Below are positions 14,101 to 24,500 of a DNA stretch of 64,000 bases, in pieces. The stretch comes from Hippophae tibetana. Lineage: Eukaryota > Streptophyta > Magnoliopsida > Rosales > Elaeagnaceae. The stretch spans positions 18,281,501 through 18,345,500 of the forward strand of contig CM072801.1 of the NCBI GenBank assembly GCA_037013495.1. The letters run 5' to 3'. The notes beneath the pieces were generated by a model that worked only from the letters and a program-made list of their open reading frames with translations, searched no databases and had not been told where the DNA came from. A program made the position numbers and the translations under genes. Position 1 is the first letter of the stretch; the number at the start of each line of letters is the position of its first letter.

Positions 14101-14575
14101 ATAGTTAAGATCTAAAGCAACTTGACTTACAAACATCAATCTATTTGAAAGAAAGGGTATAAGTAATGTATTATATAATGAAAATGAAGGAGATAAAATC
14201 ATTGTTCTAGCCCCTGTAACTGGATAAGTGAACCTATTGGCATTTGCAACTCAACTCCATCTTGACTGGGTTGTATTAGAGAAATCCTTTGGGTCAAATT
14301 CCATATGGTATGTAGCTTTAGAGTCAAGAATCTATTCCTTATCATCATTATGAATAGAGATGTGCAATGCTTTACTTCAAGTACTTGGATCCTGGGAATA
14401 TTCTTTTTGAGGGATGAGGGATAGTGATGCATCACAAGTAGCCACAACAACTCTCCCAGTATGGCCATCATTAGCAGTGGTTTCCCAATTTTTTTTGTGC
14501 TTGAAGATCATTCTACCAATATGAATATCTATGTAGTTTGAAGTAGTTTTCACGGGTGTGTTTGGAGTTGTCATA
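11144..14575 (-). pseudogene. Ty1-copia polyprotein, element A (protease to RNase H), decayed
   Basis: Read on the minus strand, the order is copia-like. Protease/gag-pre-integrase remains lie at 13894-14574. The integrase core at 13513-13725 keeps IFVDYC and LRSDNGREYV. An inter-domain segment lies at 12738-13124, and a reverse-transcriptase part at 12217-12399 has LEVKNAFLHSDLEEEIYM. RNase H lies at 11407-11622 and 11144-11410, ending in the usual IPAKSVSTRKFYN tail. Many frameshifts and stops separate the pieces, so it is not functional. At 14576 the sequence switches to a different copia element, so gag of element A is missing. Confidence 0.88.
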
Positions 14576-16449
14576 ATATGTACATTTCATTCCATCAGAA
14601 GGTTCATTACAAAATTCTAAACCATTATCAATCCTAAACACCTTAATCTTTTCACCATATTGCTTCTTAACTAGGTTTCTCCAAGTTTTAATAGTCTCAA
14701 AGATTTCATCTTTAGACTTAAAAAAATATACCCATACTTTCCTAAAATGATCATCTATGAAGGATAGGACATGGTTTCATAAATTATAATGAATACACTC
14801 AAGGTTATGCTTAGAGGTATGACTACCTTTTCTAATCTTAACTCTAGTTTATTTTCCTAACACATAATGTTCACAAAACCTTAAACTGTCTAAAGGTTTT
14901 ACCTTAACCATTTTCACGCACATGTCCTAACCTATTACTCCATAAAATAGCTTGGTCTTCATCTTAAATAGAGGCACATGTGCCTCTATTGTTTCTAACA
15001 CTACCTAACAAAATATAAAGCCTATTAACTTTCTTTAATTTAAGAGCTACTAGTGAAGCAATAATAACCTTCATAATTTCCTTTTCTATCCTAACATAGC
15101 ATCATAAGGAACCCATCACTCCTAGTGATAATAGGCTTCTTCTAACTTGGGCTACAAACCTCGCATCTTTTAGATTTCTCATACTCCGATCATCTAAACA
15201 CAACTTAATCTTTCCAATCCATTTAACCTAGTACACATAATCATTCCCCAAGAGGAATTTACGTGGAATACACTCATCTAGCTTTGTAAACCAATGTCTA
15301 TTAGGACTCATATGGAAAGTACACATTGAATCTAAAATTCATTCACTTTCTAACCTTTCAGAGATTATTGCTAGCACCTTTGAACTCTCATATCCCTCAT
15401 AGACTAAATTTATATCACTACTATTACTAGGGCTGTCACCAACTTTTAGAGTTATCTTAGTCCCATCATCTAGACACAACTTAATCTACCCAATCCCTTT
15501 GACCTAACACTCATAATCATTCCCAAAGAGGACTTTAACTAGAGTACACTTATCTAGGACTGGAAACCAATATCTATTAGGACTTATGTGGAAAATCTAC
15601 CTTAAATCTAAAATCCACTTAGTCTCTGGCCTTTCAAAGCTTATTGTTAGCACCTTTGAACTCTCATGTCCTATAGAGACTAAGTTTATATCATTATTAT
15701 TACTAGAGCCCTGAACATTCACACCCTTTCCCTTTTAACACAAAATAATCATGTCTAAAATTTCCTTCTTTCTTATAGTAGTAGCATCTAATTGATTTTC
15801 TAGTCCTAGAATTACTCCTACTCCTTTTCCCTTTTATCTAATTTGCATCTAACATACAAACCATCATTTATAGAGGATCTTTTAGGAGTCTTAATTTCTA
15901 AATCATTTGACCTCAAATTTGAAATAACCATATCATTGAGACAATTCATCTCTACCATACATAACATTATATTTAAGTTCTTTATATTTTTTCAGATAAA
16001 GAATTTAATAAAATAATAACTTGATTTTTATCTTCAACTTTATGGTTAATAGAAACAAGATTACTAGTTAATTTTTTAAATCATCAAATTTTGTTGATGA
16101 TTATTAGACTAATCCATCTTAAATGTATAAAATATATGTTTCATGTGAAGCTTACCCAAAAAAGACTTCTTAAGATACAAATCATCAAGTTTAAAGATTA
16201 CTAAGGCATCTGTGGCTTGCTTAGAGACTTCTCAGAGTACTTTATCTAAGAGATTCAAAAGCAATGCAGTGAATTCCTTTTGTTCCACCTTTATCTATGT
16301 TTCTCTAATGGCTTTATTAGGGATGTTCTCGTAATTTAAGGCAATATATACCTCCTATTAAACCAAGAAGTCTTTCATTTTCTTTTCCAGAACACAAAGT
16401 CACTAGAGCCATCGAAAGGAGCTATCTCGTACTTAATGGATAGAGTCAT
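14576..16449 (-). pseudogene. Ty1-copia gag-protease-integrase, element B, decayed
   Basis: On the minus strand a gag start is seen at about 16449, with the typical FDGSSDFVFWK motif. A protease region with the ILDSMCTFHMSPNRHW-type motif follows at 15191-15740, present twice in tandem. A gag-pre-integrase segment comes next, then an integrase start (KVFRIDNGLEF near 14620-14660). Stops are frequent in all parts. It ends abruptly at about 14576 inside integrase, where element A begins in the same orientation with an earlier domain. Reverse transcriptase of element B is therefore absent. Confidence 0.82.
15191..15742 (-). repeat. 276-bp tandem duplication of copia protease segment
   Basis: CATCTAAACACAACTTAATC at 15191 recurs as CATCTAGACACAACTTAATC at 15467. 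The period of 276 bp is exactly 92 codons. Both copies encode the same protease stretch (the LDS-x-CTFHMSPNRHW region followed by LGNDY and KLCLDD). They differ at many positions, so the duplication is old. Confidence 0.88.
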
Positions 16450-16656
16450 GACACAAGCAAGAAACTAACAAGAAATCCTAAAAGTAACTCAAAAGTGTGA
16501 TTCACCCAAAAAAACCTTTACAAGGACCAAATGAATTACTTTTATGGATCACCCTAGGGTTTTTAAGACTCAAGAAATACAAAGAGACACATAATATATT
16601 TTGAACTCTGATGAGCCCTAAATGTATCATAGAACTCACTAAGAGACAAAAGACTT

Positions 16657-16668
16657 GCTTTGATACCA
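16657..16668 (-). other. Primer binding site of copia element B (initiator tRNA-Met type)
   Basis: On the minus strand it reads TGGTATCAAAGC, close to the TGGTATCAGAGC complement of initiator tRNA-Met used by plant copia elements. It lies 7 bases inside the LTR edge at 16676. Confidence 0.85.
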
Positions 16669-16675
16669 ATTTTTT

Positions 16676-17074
16676 TGGGAATCCATACTCAACTCTCAAG
16701 AATGCCAAGAAACTTAGTCAAAGTATTACAAATTATAAGACTCAACACAAAACCAGTACACATGGACTCAATACACCCTAGAATTTCATAACTACACTTC
16801 TCTAGACACAAACACATATGCTCATCTCATTAAACCAAGAGTTTACCCAATGAAACCCTAAAACTAGAGGAAACTTTGAGAGATGCAAGAGAAGAGAAAG
16901 AGATACAATGAATGGCATAAACCTTAGAATGAGTGAAGAGGTGTCTTCAATTAAATTACCATAGGGCCCCTCGTTAAGTCAAAAATTCACGCGGGAGAGT
17001 AAATAGACCAAATGTCTAGTCCAAGGTTGGTATAAGTATAAGTCCAAATGAATCACAAGTCCTTGGGCCTAACA
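16676..17074 (-). repeat. 5' LTR of copia element B (minus strand)
   Basis: It lies immediately beyond the primer site. The right edge, read on the minus strand, starts TGTTAGGCCCAAGGACTTG, a typical LTR 5' end. It aligns with the left LTR over about 180 bp, but its first part differs, which supports the view that the two LTRs belong to related yet different elements. Confidence 0.75.
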
Positions 17075-17548
17075 AGTAAGGATAAGAATTTGTGTCATAT
17101 CTCAATTGACCAAATCACCCCAAATCGAAGAACAATAATCGAACATGAATTAAATTAAATTCGAACCAACTTAACTAACTCAAAAAAATAGTAAAACATT
17201 ATTTATAATTAAAATTTTGTTGTTAAATTAAACTTTTCTTTCTATTTCAGTATTTTTTGTTGACTTTTAAAGGACCTAAACTCACCCTCACACTGTCACT
17301 CCCTCTCCCTCAAGCTACACATGTTATGCCGATCACCACTAAACTATTGTTCTTCTCAACCCATTCAAACCCTTAAAAGCTAAGAAGTCAAACTAAATGA
17401 TATTTTTACTATTATGCATTTTTTAAAAATATTATAAGATTTTAGTAGTAGTAATAGATTTGGTTTTGAATAAGAATGTACTCAAAGATTTATTTTTCTT
17501 TTATAATATGTAATTATCACCTTATGTAAATAGGTCTATAAGAGCTTT
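17075..17548. other. Intergenic segment, no gene seen
   Basis: AT-rich DNA between the copia LTR and a CACTA-like end. No open frame or repeat structure was recognised. Confidence 0.6.
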
Positions 17549-18430
17549 CACTACTACAAAATGTGTTATTTAAGTCGATATGTAAAGTTAATTTTTGAAA
17601 AAAACGACTTATAATGAATTTAAAGTCGGTTTGGTGTAGAACCGACGCTACACACGTGGGTAGCATCGGTTCACCACGTCAACTGACACTACGTCCTATG
17701 TGTAGCGTTAGTTCCACATTTCAACCGATGCTACGAACTACATGGATAACGTTGATTGACATGTAGAACTGATGCTAACAAGTGGATGTTTCCTTTTCTC
17801 TTCTTTCTTCCCCAGACAGAAACTATTCTAAGTGTTACATAACTCTCAAAAACTCAAAACCTCTTCCACTCTTTCTCATTTTTCGGCCACTTACGACCAC
17901 CAATTCCAACATCAATTAATGAGTTTTCTTCTTCTCTAACTTATCTTTTAGATTCCCTATTTTTGAGCAAAATACTCAAAAAAATTATACCCATTTCTCA
18001 CTTACAAAACACTATTTTTTCTTCATTTCCTTTATTTTGTCACTTCATTTACTCTTGTAAGTATTTCTATTAATCTTACGTACTTATTATTCATATTTTT
18101 TTTATATACTATGTGTTATTATTTATGTGTATAAAGTTTTGTATTATAATATTAAGAGAAAAATATGACGATCTTGAATAACATAGCACAACACCATGGT
18201 AATTTTCCGCTATTAATTAATATTTAATTTTTCAATTATTTGTATTATTTAAACTATTTGTTAAATATATTTTTGTTTTTTTTCTACAATTATGTAGTGA
18301 TTGAATACAAGTTTTAATTTGAATATAATAAAAAATAAACAAATTTTGTAAAAAAAAATTTAAAATTTAAAGTCGGTTAACAACGGATTTTAAAAGTCGT
18401 TTTTGACTTAGTATTAACATATAATTCTTG
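17549..18430. mobile_element. CACTA-like element end with subterminal repeats, probably truncated
   Basis: CACTACTACAAA at 17549 matches the CACTA terminal consensus. Within the next 250 bp, related words on both strands (ACCGACGCTAC, TAGCATCGGTT, AACCGATGCTACG) form a subterminal cluster, as seen in CACTA elements. At 18371-18410 the words AAGTCGGTTAACAACGG and AAAAGTCGTTTTTGAC echo the left-end AAGTCG motif. I could not find an intact opposite end (TTTGTAGTAGTG), so the right limit is a guess. Confidence 0.6.
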
Positions 18431-19800
18431 ATGATTGAGCTTTAATGATATTAAGTAGATTTTCTAAGATTAAAAAAATGCGAATTAATTAAAAAAAACA
18501 TGAAATTAATAATTTGTATTAATTTGGGCTAACTTGTTCGTACTTGATTCATGTTCGGGATAACCTTTGTTAGCTTAAATTAATTTTTATATGAGCTAGA
18601 GTTGGACGAACTAGGCTAACTCAAGTTAGCTTAAATTGGTCTATCCCACGTGATTGAATTGTCACCCCCGAAAACAATACATACATATATATATATAATA
18701 ATGTGAGATTACTATTTTATCCTTTTCTTACCCAAATACCAATTTATCTCCGCATACTCTAATACTCACTTTAACTTAGGTGATACAAATTAACACGTAG
18801 TAGTTTGCATACTCGCACAATAGATCATCAGTTCATCACCCTATTCCTTTTTCTTTTTACCACTTAAATAAACTTCTCTTTTAATAGATCTCATTACCTT
18901 TTTTTTTCAGGGATGTAATTTTTAATGAAAAGTCAACAAAGTGCAAGCGACATATATGGTCAGCTTTGTAACTAGTGGTTATTATTATCCTAGCACCCAA
19001 CTTAATGACGTTTCTCTATTTTAAAGTCACAAACTATTTCACCTATTCTTTGATCTAAAAGATGAATAAATGTGCAGGCACATACCTCATGCATGTCTCT
19101 CTTGGTTTGACGTACGATAACCAATCCTCTAGCAAAATCTATATCCTTAGAAGTTTTGTGAATACCAAAGTTCGAACCTATGTCCTATCTATTAGGGCAC
19201 GATCATTTGGTCAACGAGAATTGATTAGATCCTTGTAACTTGATAAGATAAAATACGCTGAAAATAGATGGGTGACAGAATTCTAGTTGTATAGTCTAAT
19301 ATACTTTAAAATCGCCTTCCACCGGCTAAACATGGCTAATAGGGTTCTAAAAGAAAAAAAAATAAAAAACTTGATTTCAAGTATTAAATCAAACAATATT
19401 ATTTTTTTTACCTTTCATCCTATTCTCGTTCTGATTTTGATTTTATTATGCGAATCAAATGATACTAAATGATAAATAAAAATAAATATATTTTTGATTT
19501 AATTTCAACTGAGAGGCGGCTGATTTAAAAAAAAGCATCAAAATGACTACATGTATATTTTTTTGGGGGGGGGGGGGGGGGGGGGTGGGATATTGCACTG
19601 CATGTGTCAGACCATTTGAAAGCAAGCTTATAAAATACTTCTCTGCAGCATTTTTTGATAATCATTGTTGACCAATCAGCTAGTATTATTAGAATTATTT
19701 TTGGTTAATATATTATTTATTACTAGTTAAATTAAGTTGGATGTTAATATATTCAATTAGTCAGCTCATTACAGAAAAATATAAATCTTAGGAAAAGGGC
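18431..19800. other. Intergenic segment, no gene seen
   Basis: AT-rich DNA. The stretch ending AATTGTCACCCCC near 18672 looks like one end of a hAT-type MITE, but no matching left end was found. A 21-base G run is listed separately. Confidence 0.55.
19565..19589 (+). repeat. Poly(G) tract: 21 G, then T, then GGG
   Basis: An uninterrupted run of 21 G (19565-19585), then TGGG. Such runs are rare in AT-rich plant DNA and could fold into G-quadruplexes. It lies about 220 bp left of the integrated virus. A sequencing or assembly length error is also possible. Confidence 0.95.
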
Positions 19801-20049
19801 ATTGTATGCTTATTCCGGATCATTTTCTAAATTGCTCTTAAGGTTTATTATATCTTCAATTATGCCCCTGGGGTTCATTTAATATCACAAATGCCCTTGT
19901 GTTATTGACAATGTTAATCCTCTGTCTATTACTATTTCTGTTTGAATTTTACTATTCATTGAAATTTTACTATTTATTAAATTTTTCAATTTATTGAATT
20001 TTTCCTTATTCATTAAATTTTTCAATTTTTTGAATTTTTACTATTCCTT

Positions 20050-20062
20050 GGCTCTGATACCA
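20050..20062 (-). other. Viral minus-strand primer binding site (initiator tRNA-Met)
   Basis: TGGTATCAGAGCC on the minus strand, the exact type of tRNA-Met complement used to prime reverse transcription in Caulimoviridae. It lies between the leader ORF and the opened end of the circle. Confidence 0.9.
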
Positions 20063-20116
20063 TTTTACAACGGATCGATTCAATATTTATGATATATGAT
20101 TTAATATCTATGATTT

Positions 20117-20380
20117 CTAATCTGGGGTTAGAATTGACCTATTTGACGGTCTTTGTATATTAATTGGTGATAATAAATTATTTAAAAAACTTATTATTTT
20201 CCTGTATAGATCTAATTTTCTTCTGTATTCACTACAGTTGCATAATATGTTATGTTCTTCATTATGTTGGTTACTTAATGCTAATCCTGATTCTATTAAT
20301 TGTCTTTTGAAATTAAAAATTACTCTTTCATTTGTTAAATCTAATAGTTCTAATTTATGTACTAATGATTCGATATTCAT
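20117..20380 (-). CDS. Small leader ORF of the pararetrovirus, 87 codons
   Basis: 87 codons with helical, Leu/Lys/Asn-rich composition and two close cysteines (ILCNCSEY). It lies inside the inferred pregenomic RNA leader and ends 55 bases before the primer site. Leader ORFs are normal in this family and affect ribosome shunting or reinitiation. I recognise no conserved domain, and it might not be translated. Confidence 0.4.
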   Translation of the reverse strand: MNIESLVHKLELLDLTNERVIFNFKRQLIESGLALSNQHNEEHNILCNCSEYRRKLDLYRKIISFLNNLLSPINIQRPSNRSILTPD

Positions 20381-20660
20381 ATTTGTTTAAATCTTATTTT
20401 CCTGTTTAAATTTATTATACCTTGTTATAAGCGAATATTTCAACAATCAAGATTCTTAATTAGCTTAAATCTATAATCATCATACCTGAATTTAATGGGT
20501 CCACCACGGTCTTCCCTTCTGTTCGTCTTCTTTTGTTACACCTGTTATGCCTCAGCTTCGCTCAAACCTCAACACCCTTCTGGTAACGGTGAGCTTTCTG
20601 CATCTGTACATGTATGGTGTCCAATAGTTGACTTATTGGAGAAGAGTAATAGAACTCCAT

Positions 20661-20666
20661 TTTATT
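20661..20666 (-). terminator. Putative viral poly(A) signal
   Basis: AATAAA on the minus strand about 160 bases after the inferred start site. In caulimovirids the signal lies downstream of the promoter, so it is bypassed once and used on the second pass around the circle. Confidence 0.6.
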
Positions 20667-20848
20667 CAAGATATAATAATTATTACAACTTAAAGCTAAC
20701 TAAGAACCTTGAAAGGGTTACTTAGCCGCTCATAATTACTGGGTACAACATAGTTGGTTGTGGGTTTTCTAGAGAGGTTTTCTAGAGTTTTTCAGAGTAG
20801 AGAGCTCTGTATTTTTCTGTGTGTCCTTGTTATGATAATAAGAGTTTC

Positions 20849-20856
20849 TTTTATAG
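20849..20856 (-). promoter_or_regulatory. Putative TATA box of the viral pregenomic RNA promoter
   Basis: CTATAAAA on the minus strand, about 175 bases downstream of the TAV stop. A start site would fall near 20820. The spacing to the poly(A) signal (about 160 bases) and to the primer site (about 760 bases) is what a terminally redundant caulimovirid transcript needs. Confidence 0.7.
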
Positions 20857-20966
20857 AATAAGTAATCCCTGTTTACAAGACTAAAATTATTATTTTACCC
20901 TTGCTTTAATAATTCATCTGCTTTTCCTCTTTAAAGGATAGCCGTTACTTTTTTCCTTGGCATATA

Positions 20967-21058
20967 CTGCCGACTAAGATGTGGGGTCTACATCTTTATT
21001 TTTGTAGTCTTCTGCCGACAACTGCTTGCTTTATTCTTCTTTGTTGTTTTCTGCCGAC
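20967..21058 (-). promoter_or_regulatory. Three GTCGGCAG direct repeats upstream of the viral TATA box
   Basis: GTCGGCAG on the minus strand at 20967-20974, 21012-21019 and 21051-21058, spaced 45 and 39 bases. They sit 110-210 bases upstream of the TATA box, where caulimovirid enhancers lie. The third overlaps the end of the TAV frame. A function as factor-binding sites is inferred from position only. Confidence 0.45.
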
Positions 21059-21588
21059 GGTTCCTTTGATGACGTTGATGATGACGCATCTTCATCTTCT
21101 CGATCTTTGATGCAGAGAATGCATCTATGGTCTTTGGTAGCTTTTTTGGCGTAAAAGCAAAATACCTTCCTGGTTTCTTGACCAATTTCTAGGCCGTTGC
21201 AATTAAAATTGGTTTCATATTTAGTGATTTTTTCACCATCTTCTTCTGACAGAGTCATGCTGCTGTGAGAAATGATAATGACTTTACTAGTTGAATAATT
21301 TACTTTAATCTCAGTAGAATTGTCGATCTTTCTAAGTTCATAGTAAATTTGGCTTAGCATTTGTCCTCTTAATACACAGAGTTCTTCTGTGTTAAATTCC
21401 TTTTCTGGAAGTGCCCTTGGTTTGGGAACTTCTCTGTTTGTGTTGGAAATCCCTATCTTGATGAAGTGGTAGGGACTAATACTTCCTTCTTCATTCCAGT
21501 CCATTAATGAACTAAAAAATCTAAGATAAACAGGTTTATCACCTGCCTTAATTTTCCTCCGGAAATTCTTTATTGCTCTTTTAAAGTT
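21031..21588 (-). pseudogene. C-terminal part of viroplasmin/TAV beyond an in-frame TAA
   Basis: Same frame as the polymerase-TAV gene, separated from it only by the TAA at 21589-21591. The first Met downstream is at 21504, giving 157 residues. The tail is Ser/Glu/Asp-rich (EDEDASSSTSSKEPS). A Cys-containing stretch (VFCFYAKKATKDHRCILC) could be a metal-binding or RNA-binding patch. It could instead be a separate small gene starting at 21504, but frame continuity argues that it is the end of TAV. Confidence 0.65.
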
Positions 21589-24500
21589 TTATGGGAAATA
21601 ATTTAATTCACTTAAATTAATTCCTGGATAAATATTTTCTATTAATCCTGCATGAAATGCTTTATAGACAAAAATTGGATCAGCTCCTTCCAATATGTTG
21701 AATTTACTACCTGCAGAAAATTCCTTATCTGTAGTATAGAACTTCATATCTTCAATATGTTCTTGGGTAGATTTTCTGGCTAAATTATAGAGATTTAACC
21801 ATTGTGGTTTACTGAGGTTCCTGTATTGGTCTTTTTCATCTTCAATGACTGGTGTAGTTCTAGGAGATGCTTCCCTGAATAACACTGAATGTCTTGTTGT
21901 TTTTGATGTCTCTGATGGAGATGTTTCTCTATATAGCACTGTAGGTCTTACTATTTTTCCGAGATTTGTCAACCTGCTTGGAATTGTTGGTTGCTGTTGT
22001 AGTACCTCAGAATAATTTCTTACTATCTCCTCTGGAGTTATTAGCTTTGGTGTTTTATAGTTGGCATAACTACCTTCTGCTTCTATTCTGTTGGTGAAGG
22101 CTCTGTGAGTTACTCCACTGATTCCTAGAATAGATTTGCTGGCTTCTGCCCAGTTGTTATAAATTCCTGGTTTTGGGCCATTATAGACCACATAGACTTT
22201 TTTCTGTTCTTCTTTTTCTGCTTCATCTGCCCAATTGGGTTTAGAAGTTTTTTGTGAACTGTTAGGTTCTTCCTTTTTTAACAAAGATTCCTCTTTCGAG
22301 TTTATGCTTTGTTTTGAACAATTAAGTTCTTCCTGTTTTATTAACAAAGATTCCTCTTTCGAGTTTATGCTTTGTTTTGAACAATTAAGTTCTTCCTGTT
22401 TTATTAACAAAGATTCCTCTTTCGAGGTTATGCTTTGTTTTGAACAATTAAGTTCTTCCTGTTTCTCCTTAAGAGATTTCTCAAGATATAGCAACTCGAG
22501 TTGTTCCTGTAGGATTTTTATCTCCTTTTCTTTTATCTTGATTTTTATATCAAGATGTTCCATTCCTGCAATCATAAAAATAGTTAGAGGTGCCAATTCT
22601 CTGGTAAGAGCATCAGCTAAACTGTTTTTATGTCCTGGAAGATGTTCAACATCAAAATTGTAATGGTTGAACCATTGTTGCCATCTGATTAGTCTTCCTT
22701 GTTTATAATCTCCTGCAATATTAGTTCTTAAGAAATAACCAAAATTCTTGTTATCTGTCCTGATAATGAATCTAGAACTTATAACATATATTGCAAATTT
22801 CTTAATAGCTTTTTTAACAGCTAAGTATTCTTTTTCATTACTATGGTAATTTAATTCTGATCCTTGGAAAGACCCTGATGTGTATCTGCAAAGATATTCA
22901 TCTTTGTCATCTACTCTTGCTTTAAGGACTGCTCCCCAATATTCTTGTGAAGCATCTGTTTCAATTATCATTTTATCATCTGGTCCTGGATGGTATAAAG
23001 TTGGTAAATTTTTTATTTTTGCCTTTACTTTATCCATGTATAGAGTATCTTCTTCTGTCCATTTCCAGACATGATCTTTTTTCAATTTTGCTTGTAATGG
23101 TTTTCGCATTTCTGCAAGTTTCTTGATATAGGCTTCTGCATATGTTAAGCATCCTAAAAATCTTTGTAATTGATTTTTATCTTTTAATTCACTAGGAAAA
23201 CCTTGAATATTATTTAATATATGAGGTTGTAGATTATGTTTTCCATCCTCTATTTCCAATCCTAAGTATTTGATTTTTTGCTGAGCAAGTACTGCTTTCT
23301 TTTCAGAGAGTACAATACCTTCTTTTCTACATTCTTGTAATATATTGATAATATCCAAATAATGTTTATTTAATTCATTACTGAAAACCAAAATATCATC
23401 TATGTAAACACAGCAAATATCTTGTAATTTTTTAAAAATGTTGTCCATATATCTTTGAAAAATACCTGGAGCTTGCTTTAATCCAAATGGTATAACTGTC
23501 CATTGGAATTGTCCTTGGGGGCAACTGAATGCCGTTAATTTCTGGGATTCTTCATCTAATCTTATTTGCCAAAATCCACTTTTGCAATCAAAACTAGAGA
23601 AATATTTTTTCCCTTTTATTAATGATAGTAGTTCCTCCTTTTTTGGGATGAAGTATCCATCATCAATGGTTTCTTTATTCAATGCTTTGAAGTTTATTAC
23701 CATTCTCTTTTTTCCTCTTCTTTTCTCAGCTTCTTTTTCAACTAAAAATGCTGGACTAGAGTGAGGTGAATTACTTGGTATTATGACTTTTAATTCCAAA
23801 AGTTCTTCAATTTGTTTTCCAAATTCAATCCTATCTTCTGGAGTATAAATCATTGGTTTTACTCTTATGACCTTGTTAGGATCTTTTAATTCTATTTTGA
23901 CTTTTGTCTTCGTTTTATTTATTTTTGGATCCAAAGGATTTTCTGAACTGACTGTTTTTAATAGTCTTTTGATGCCTGTTAGGGCTTTATCTTCCTGTAT
24001 TTCATTAAGAAAAGAGTTTTGTTTTTCTTCTATATCTAATGAAATATTTTCTAAACAGGGTTTCTGTTTTTGTTTGTCTTCTATCTCACCACGTTTTCGC
24101 TTTTTATGTTGTTGCATAAAAGTTGGGTTAGAGACAGTTAGAGCTTTCCTTACTTTAGAGACATATATTGTATCTCCTTCTAAAGTTGTAAGACTTATTT
24201 TGTCTAAATGTTGTGTGAAAGGTTGGTATAAATTTAAGAAATTATTTCCTATTAACAAGTCTACACCTGTTTCCTGTTGATATATCGTAGGAATATGAAA
24301 ATTTTCTCCTCCTATTATTATATCAGTATCTTTTAATACTTGATTAAGTTTTATTGTAGTGTTATTAGCAATTCTTACAATTAAATCTTTTGGTGCTTGT
24401 TTCCAGTTGTCTTCTGGAAATACATATTTACTAGCTACACACATACTAGCTCCTGTATCTATATATGCATGTAAATGATAAGTGTTATAACCTTTAAATT

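Noticed and set aside
16502..16708. 68-codon minus-strand frame
   Set aside because: It spans the copia leader and primer site upstream of gag and is non-coding in related elements.
18540..18672. Possible hAT-type MITE ending AATTGTCACCCCC
   Set aside because: Only one end is recognisable; no inverted partner or 8-bp duplication was found.
20050..20062. tRNA-Met-like sequences (also 16657-16668 and 34986-34997) as tRNA genes
   Set aside because: They match only the tRNA 3' complement used for priming; no cloverleaf surrounds them.
22273..22461. Regular 63-bp repeats considered as a CRISPR-like array
   Set aside because: There are no spacers; the units are contiguous, in frame and in a plant nuclear context.
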